Below are positions 6,370 through 10,131 of a DNA stretch of 10,131 nt, piece after piece; the stretch's first letter is position 1, and every line of letters begins with the position of its first letter. The stretch spans positions 234 to 10,364 of the forward strand of contig DITO01000229.1 of NCBI GenBank assembly GCA_002422065.1, written 5' to 3'. The DNA is from Erysipelotrichaceae bacterium UBA6182. Its GTDB lineage: Bacteria > Bacillota_I > Bacilli_A > Erysipelotrichales > Erysipelotrichaceae. A program made the translations under genes and the position numbers. The notes under the pieces were generated by a model. That model was given only the letters and a program-made list of their open reading frames with translations. It ran no database searches and was not told where the DNA came from.

Positions 6370-8016
6370 ATGGAAAATAATAATGAAGTAGTTTATATCG
6401 TAGGGCATCGTCATCCTGATAGTGATTCTATTTGTGCATCCATTGGATATGCTCACTTAAAGCGTGAAAAAGGGATGAATGCCATAGCAGCTCGTTTAGG
6501 AGATATTAATCACGAAAGTGAATATTTACTTAATCGTTTTGGATTCTCTAAACCTGTGTATCTAGATGATGCTCGCTCACAACTTTATGAGATTGAGATG
6601 GATGAACCACTTGTGGTTTATGAAGAAACTACAATCTTTGAAGCATGGAATCTAATGACTTCAAAGAAGAAAGCAACTTTAGTTGTTGCGGATGAACAAA
6701 ATAAACTTATTGGAATGGTAACGATGTCGAATATGACTGAAGTTGCAATGGGTGATACAGCAAAGAGTATTGAACTTTTGAAAGAAACACCGATTGACTA
6801 TATCTCTAAGTCTATCAAAGGAAAACTTCTATATACACCAAAGCAAACTCGATTGAACGGTAAAGTCTCTATTATTGCGATTGCAGCATCAAAACTTGAT
6901 AATTATGATTTAAAAGATCGGTTAGTCATTGTAGGCAATGATACACAAGCTCAGCTAGAAGTTATAGAAAAAGATGCAGCATGTCTTGTGGTTGTTTGGG
7001 CACCTTCGGTATCAGCAGCCGTATTATCATCGGCTAAAGAAAAAGGTTGTGCAGTAATTCTATCTGGACATGGAACGATGAATACAGCTCGTTTCATATT
7101 TTATTCATCACCGATAAAACATGTGATGTCTAGAAACTTAGTCACCTTCAACAAGCTTGAATATGTCAGTGAAGTTGCTAAGAAAATCATTAAATCTCGA
7201 CATCGTGCATATCCTGTTGTAGATGATCGAGGTCATATCTTTGGTTTAGTCTCTCGCTATCACTTACTAAATGCTAAAAACAAAAATATAATCTTAGTTG
7301 ATCATAATGAAGTATCTCAAAGTGTTGAGAATATTCTAGATGCTCAAATACTTGAAATAATTGATCATCACCGCATTGGTGACATTCAAACTTCAATGCC
7401 GATTAATTTTAGAAACCAGCTCGTTGGTTCTACATCAACTATTGTTGCAATGATGTATAAAGAACAACAAGTCACTATTCCTTCAAACATTGCAGGTTTA
7501 CTCTTAGGGGCTATGATGTCTGATACATTAAACTTTAACTCACCAACCACAACTTCGATTGATCGTGAGATTGCAAAAGAACTAGCGACACTCGCAAACA
7601 TAGAAATGGAAGTCTTTGCTAAAGAACTATTCTCAATATCAAGTAGTGTTCTCAATCGTTCTGTTCAAGAACTTATTGAATATGATATTAAAGAATATGC
7701 TATTTCAAATTATCGCTTCCGTTTAGGACAAGTCAACATTTATAATTTGGGTGAACTTGATACCATAAGAGCAACGTTAATTCCAGCAATGGAAGAATAT
7801 TGCGATGAACACAAACTTGACCTTTTACTCATGATCTTTACATCCATTGAAAAGAATGGATCAATCATGATTGTTGCTGGAAAAGAAAAATGGATTGCAG
7901 AAGAAGCTTATCCTACAATACTTCATGGTGAAGATATCTTTATTGAGCATGTTGTCTCTCGTAAGAAGCAAATTATTCCAAGATTATCTTTAGTCATAGA
8001 GAATGGGGCACGATAA
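6370..8016 (+). CDS. ppaC: Mn-dependent family II inorganic pyrophosphatase with CBS and DRTGG regulatory insert
   Basis: Hydrolyses pyrophosphate to phosphate in the cytoplasm, pulling biosynthetic reactions forward. The 548 residues are much longer than the roughly 310 of plain PpaC because a regulatory module is inserted in the DHH domain. The N-terminal motif GHRHPDSDS (12-20) supplies metal ligands. A first CBS domain (about 75-130) is followed by a DRTGG domain (about 135-245) and a second CBS domain (about 248-302). The DHH domain then resumes with DHNE (311-314) and IDHHRIGD (331-338), and a DHHA2 domain follows, with SRKKQIIP (530-537) for substrate binding. In characterised CBS-pyrophosphatases AMP and ADP inhibit, ATP or diadenosine polyphosphates activate, and DRTGG-containing members bind Ap4A; this is family knowledge. 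The ATG at 6370 follows GAAGGAG (6358-6364); an upstream in-frame TTG (6301) would add an unconserved tail. The stop codon lies in the loop of its terminator. Confidence 0.95.
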   Translation: MENNNEVVYIVGHRHPDSDSICASIGYAHLKREKGMNAIAARLGDINHESEYLLNRFGFSKPVYLDDARSQLYEIEMDEPLVVYEETTIFEAWNLMTSKKKATLVVADEQNKLIGMVTMSNMTEVAMGDTAKSIELLKETPIDYISKSIKGKLLYTPKQTRLNGKVSIIAIAASKLDNYDLKDRLVIVGNDTQAQLEVIEKDAACLVVVWAPSVSAAVLSSAKEKGCAVILSGHGTMNTARFIFYSSPIKHVMSRNLVTFNKLEYVSEVAKKIIKSRHRAYPVVDDRGHIFGLVSRYHLLNAKNKNIILVDHNEVSQSVENILDAQILEIIDHHRIGDIQTSMPINFRNQLVGSTSTIVAMMYKEQQVTIPSNIAGLLLGAMMSDTLNFNSPTTTSIDREIAKELATLANIEMEVFAKELFSISSSVLNRSVQELIEYDIKEYAISNYRFRLGQVNIYNLGELDTIRATLIPAMEEYCDEHKLDLLLMIFTSIEKNGSIMIVAGKEKWIAEEAYPTILHGEDIFIEHVVSRKKQIIPRLSLVIENGAR

Positions 8017-8034
8017 CTTTCGTGCCTTTTTTTT
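8007..8034 (+). terminator. Intrinsic terminator overlapping the end of the pyrophosphatase gene
   Basis: GGCACGA (8007-8013) pairs with TCGTGCC (8020-8026) around a 6-base loop, followed by eight T residues (8027-8034). The left arm encodes the last residues and the TAA stop (8014-8016) sits in the loop. Confidence 0.92.
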
Positions 8035-8039
8035 ATTTG

Positions 8040-8048
8040 TGGTAAAAT
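8040..8048 (+). promoter_or_regulatory. Extended -10 promoter for the MgtC-family gene
   Basis: TGGTAAAAT (8040-8048) matches the extended -10 form TGnTAnAAT-like with hexamer TAAAAT. The -35 region would fall in the terminator stem and is poor, as is common for extended -10 promoters. A start near 8055 would give a leader of about 22 bases carrying AAAGAGG (8066-8072). Confidence 0.5.
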
Positions 8049-8076
8049 AGTATTAACAATATCACAAAGAGGTAAC

Positions 8077-8805
8077 ATGGAAGCACTCATTCAATCATTT
8101 ATCGATTATCAATTTGTAGTCCCAAGATTACTCACAGCTCTTTTTTTATCAAGCATTATTGGAATAGAGCGATCTAAGAAGAATCGAGCTGCAGGACTTC
8201 GTACACATGCTTTAGTTGGGGTTGCTTCAGCTTTAGTCATGGTAACATCCACATTTTTATTTAATCAGTATAACGCGATAGGTGCCTTTCCTGATCCTGC
8301 TCGTATGGGAGCACAAATCATAAGTGGTATCGGTTTCTTAGGTGCAGGCACAATCATTCAATCACGTGGCAATGTGAGGGGATTAACCACAGCAGCTAGT
8401 TTATGGAGTGTAGGTACTATAGGAATTGCGGCAGGAAGTGGATTCTATTTTGGAGCAGTACTTACAACATTATTGATTTATGTTGTATTACGCTTTGCAG
8501 TTACGCTTGAAAATGATTGGATTAATAAGCGACAACTGACTAAGGTATTAGTGTTCACAACACAACAAGACTTTACGATCTATGCCCATTTAGCTCATAA
8601 GCGAAACATAAGAATACTTGAGCAATTATTTATAGGATCAAATCATGTAGATGATCACAGTGAATACATGCTTATGATAAGTATTAATCATGATCAACGA
8701 AGAAACCTACAAGTACAAGAATATCTTAAGGAAATAGGTGCTCTTTCAACAACGTCTAAGATTCAACTTGTTGAAAATCAAGATGAGCAAAATGATCACG
8801 TGTAG
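8077..8805 (+). CDS. MgtC/SapB-family inner membrane protein
   Basis: Polytopic membrane protein of 242 residues. The N-terminal two thirds form the hydrophobic MgtC domain, with about four or five membrane segments (about 14-30, 43-62, 78-94, 105-120, 122-142). Conserved blocks are GIERSKKNRAAGLRTHALVG (29-48), SGIGFLGAGTII (83-94) and VRGLTTAASLWSVGTIGIAAG (100-120), whose Arg, Thr and Asp-adjacent residues mark the family. The hydrophilic C-terminus (about 153-235) resembles the ACT-like domain of larger MgtC proteins. Homologues are tied to growth in low magnesium, phosphate homeostasis and, in pathogens, survival inside macrophages, apparently by acting on ATP synthase or phosphate uptake rather than transporting Mg; that is family knowledge. 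The ATG at 8077 follows AAAGAGG by 4 bases. It has its own promoter after the pyrophosphatase terminator. The specific role in this host is unknown. Confidence 0.9.
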   Translation: MEALIQSFIDYQFVVPRLLTALFLSSIIGIERSKKNRAAGLRTHALVGVASALVMVTSTFLFNQYNAIGAFPDPARMGAQIISGIGFLGAGTIIQSRGNVRGLTTAASLWSVGTIGIAAGSGFYFGAVLTTLLIYVVLRFAVTLENDWINKRQLTKVLVFTTQQDFTIYAHLAHKRNIRILEQLFIGSNHVDDHSEYMLMISINHDQRRNLQVQEYLKEIGALSTTSKIQLVENQDEQNDHV

Positions 8806-8816
8806 TTGAAGGATAA

Positions 8817-8853
8817 AAAAGGAAGTGTGAATATAACATTCACACTTCCTTTT
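8817..8853. terminator. Bidirectional intrinsic terminator between convergent genes
   Basis: GGAAGTGTGAAT (8821-8832) pairs perfectly over 12 bp with ATTCACACTTCC (8838-8849) around a 5-base loop. A-tract on the left (8815-8820) and TTTT on the right (8850-8853) extend the stem and give a T-tract in both directions. It serves the MgtC-family gene (+) and the CoA-disulfide reductase-rhodanese gene (-), whose stop lies 10 bases away. Confidence 0.93.
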
Positions 8854-8871
8854 AGTATTGTTTTAGTATTG
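8850..8871. repeat. Tandem 11-bp duplication at the 3' end of the rhodanese fusion gene
   Basis: TTTTAGTATTG is present twice head to tail (8850-8860 and 8861-8871). The minus-strand stop (TAA at 8863-8865) lies in the inner copy, and the outer copy carries the same TAA at 8852-8854. It looks like a slippage duplication. Confidence 0.7.
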
Positions 8872-10131
8872 TTTTGTAGCAATCTTATATAAATCATAAC
8901 CACCATCAACATTAATAGCGTTATATCCTAGGTGATTTAGCATCATTGTAGCAACATAACCTCGATGACCTACTCGACACATGACATAGATAGGTGTGTC
9001 TTTACTTGGTAACTCATTAAGTCTATCTCTGAGTTGATCGATATCAATGTTTGTAGATCCTTTAACCAATCCATAAGATACTTCATCAGAAGTACGAACA
9101 TCAAGGAAAAATGAACCATTGGCGACAAGTTGATTGACATCGAGAACATCTATCTTTTTAATTCGTCCTGAAAGAATGTTAGAAGCAGCATAGCCTAGTA
9201 TATTTACTGGATCTTTTGCAGAACCAAATGGAGGAGCATAAGATAACTCAAGATCAATTAGATCTTGGGCTTTTAATCCACCTAAGATTGCAGTTGCAAT
9301 AACGTCGATACGTTTTTCAACCCCTTCATAACCTACGCCTTGTGCTCCATATATTTGTCCAGTTTCAGGATGAAATAAGAGTTTAAGATTCATTTCTTGT
9401 GCATTAGGATAGTAAGACGCATGGTTGTTTCTTTGAACATGGACACTTTGAACAGGAACATTGAGTTGTTTTAATGTACGCTCATTTAAACCTGTAGTAG
9501 CAACGGTTAAATCAAAGACTTTCACCACAGCTGTTCCTAAAGAACCTTTGTAGATATCTTCAATACCAAAGATATGATTAGCGACAACGATGGCTTGTCG
9601 ATTAGCAGGCCAAGCGAGTGGAATCTTAGTAGTTAAACCACTGACACGATGTTTTACTTCAACAGCATCACCAAGAGCATAAATATCAGGATCTGATGTA
9701 AGCATATGCTCATCGACTACAATTCCTTTTAGTGCACCAACATCAAGATTTGCATCTTTTGCAAGTTTGACTTCTGATGAAACTCCAATCGCAAGTATAA
9801 TCATGTCTGTTTCAACGGCTTGACCAGATTGAGTAACAACAAGATGACCATTGTTTTCGAAGTGACTCACTCCATCATTAAGTTTAAGTTTAATGCCTTT
9901 ACGCACAAGTTTCTTATGCACAATCTGCGCAAACTCAAAATCTAATGGTGCAAGAACTTGAGGTGCCATATCAATGATGGTGACATCTTTACCTATTTCT
10001 TTTAGATTTTCTGCTACTTCAACTCCAATAAAGCCACCCCCAATAACGGCTACTTTATTGACATTATTATTCTTAAGGTAATTCATAATCGCATCTGTAT
10101 GAGGGATATTACGAAGTATAAAAACATTGTT
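8863..10131 (-). CDS. CoA-disulfide/persulfide reductase with C-terminal rhodanese domain (5' end outside window)
   Basis: FAD- and NAD(P)H-dependent reductase fused to a rhodanese domain, an architecture linked to reduction of CoA disulfides, CoA persulfides or polysulfides in the cytoplasm. The frame stays open to the right edge: 15 more codons precede the ATG at 10086 and read VFILRNIPHTDAI, a conserved stretch in the middle of this family. The start, the FAD loop and the redox Cys therefore lie outside the window. Using residue numbers from that internal Met, visible parts are the NAD(P)H loop VIGGGFIGVE (14-23), the FAD contact DIYALGDAVE (134-143), ASYYPNA (223-229) and SYAPPFGSAKDPVN (282-295). 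The rhodanese domain (about 313-403) begins with FFLDVRTSDE (327-336) and has active-site Cys370 in the loop CRVGHR. Both catalytic parts seen look intact. It is paralogous to the flavoprotein at 4797 but on the opposite strand and with different domain content. Confidence 0.92.
   Translation of the reverse strand, partial: NNVFILRNIPHTDAIMNYLKNNNVNKVAVIGGGFIGVEVAENLKEIGKDVTIIDMAPQVLAPLDFEFAQIVHKKLVRKGIKLKLNDGVSHFENNGHLVVTQSGQAVETDMIILAIGVSSEVKLAKDANLDVGALKGIVVDEHMLTSDPDIYALGDAVEVKHRVSGLTTKIPLAWPANRQAIVVANHIFGIEDIYKGSLGTAVVKVFDLTVATTGLNERTLKQLNVPVQSVHVQRNNHASYYPNAQEMNLKLLFHPETGQIYGAQGVGYEGVEKRIDVIATAILGGLKAQDLIDLELSYAPPFGSAKDPVNILGYAASNILSGRIKKIDVLDVNQLVANGSFFLDVRTSDEVSYGLVKGSTNIDIDQLRDRLNELPSKDTPIYVMCRVGHRGYVATMMLNHLGYNAINVDGGYDLYKIATKQY

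Noticed and set aside
7386..7655. Minus-strand open frame inside the pyrophosphatase gene, and similar open frames at 1125, 2574, 3207 and 5405
   Set aside because: They lie antisense or out of frame within genes of clear function, have no ribosome sites and encode nothing recognisable.
8041..8076. Mg-sensing (M-box) or other riboswitch ahead of the MgtC-family gene
   Set aside because: Only about 20-35 bases separate the predicted promoter from the start codon, far too short for such an element.
10084..10086. ATG as start of the rhodanese-fused reductase
   Set aside because: The frame continues through conserved family residues to the window edge, and a start here would remove the FAD-binding domain.

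Overview
This 10.1 kb window is AT-rich, densely packed bacterial DNA with strong GGAGG-type ribosome binding sites and short hairpin terminators. It looks like a low-GC Gram-positive (Bacillota) genome. A class B sortase implies a cell wall, and a ferredoxin-linked 2-oxoacid oxidoreductase implies an anaerobic or fermentative life. An Erysipelotrichia- or Clostridia-like host is a reasonable inference, but nothing in the window fixes the taxon. No rRNA, tRNA, CRISPR array, transposase or phage gene was seen.

Region 1 (1-3423, + strand) is the 3' part of a catabolic operon: a leucine/branched-chain amino acid dehydrogenase cut by the left edge, then the four subunits of a 2-oxoacid:ferredoxin oxidoreductase of the VOR/KOR type (ferredoxin, alpha, beta, gamma). 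The genes overlap or almost touch. Together they would deaminate a branched-chain amino acid and oxidise the 2-oxoacid to an acyl-CoA, giving NADH and reduced ferredoxin. The unit ends in a perfect hairpin that also encodes the C-terminus of the last protein.

Region 2 (3424-4366) is a single-gene unit for a class B sortase. Its -10 box lies so close to the start codon that the mRNA may be leaderless. A hairpin separates it from the convergent dCTPase-like MazG-fold gene (4367-4708, - strand).

Region 3 (4797-6122, + strand) encodes a CoA-disulfide-reductase-type flavoprotein, followed by a 247-base noncoding gap. Region 4 (6370-8805, + strand) encodes a nucleotide-regulated (CBS + DRTGG) family II inorganic pyrophosphatase, a terminator overlapping its stop codon, and an MgtC/SapB-family membrane protein with its own extended -10 promoter. 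Region 5 (8863-10131, - strand) is a second CoA-disulfide reductase paralogue, fused to a C-terminal rhodanese domain and cut by the right edge.

Most genes belong to well-known families, and I see no clear undescribed system. The points most worth a second look are the pairing of LeuDH with VOR in place of a lipoamide-type branched-chain dehydrogenase, the possible leaderless sortase mRNA, the terminators built into coding ends, and the two CoA-disulfide reductase paralogues with different architectures.
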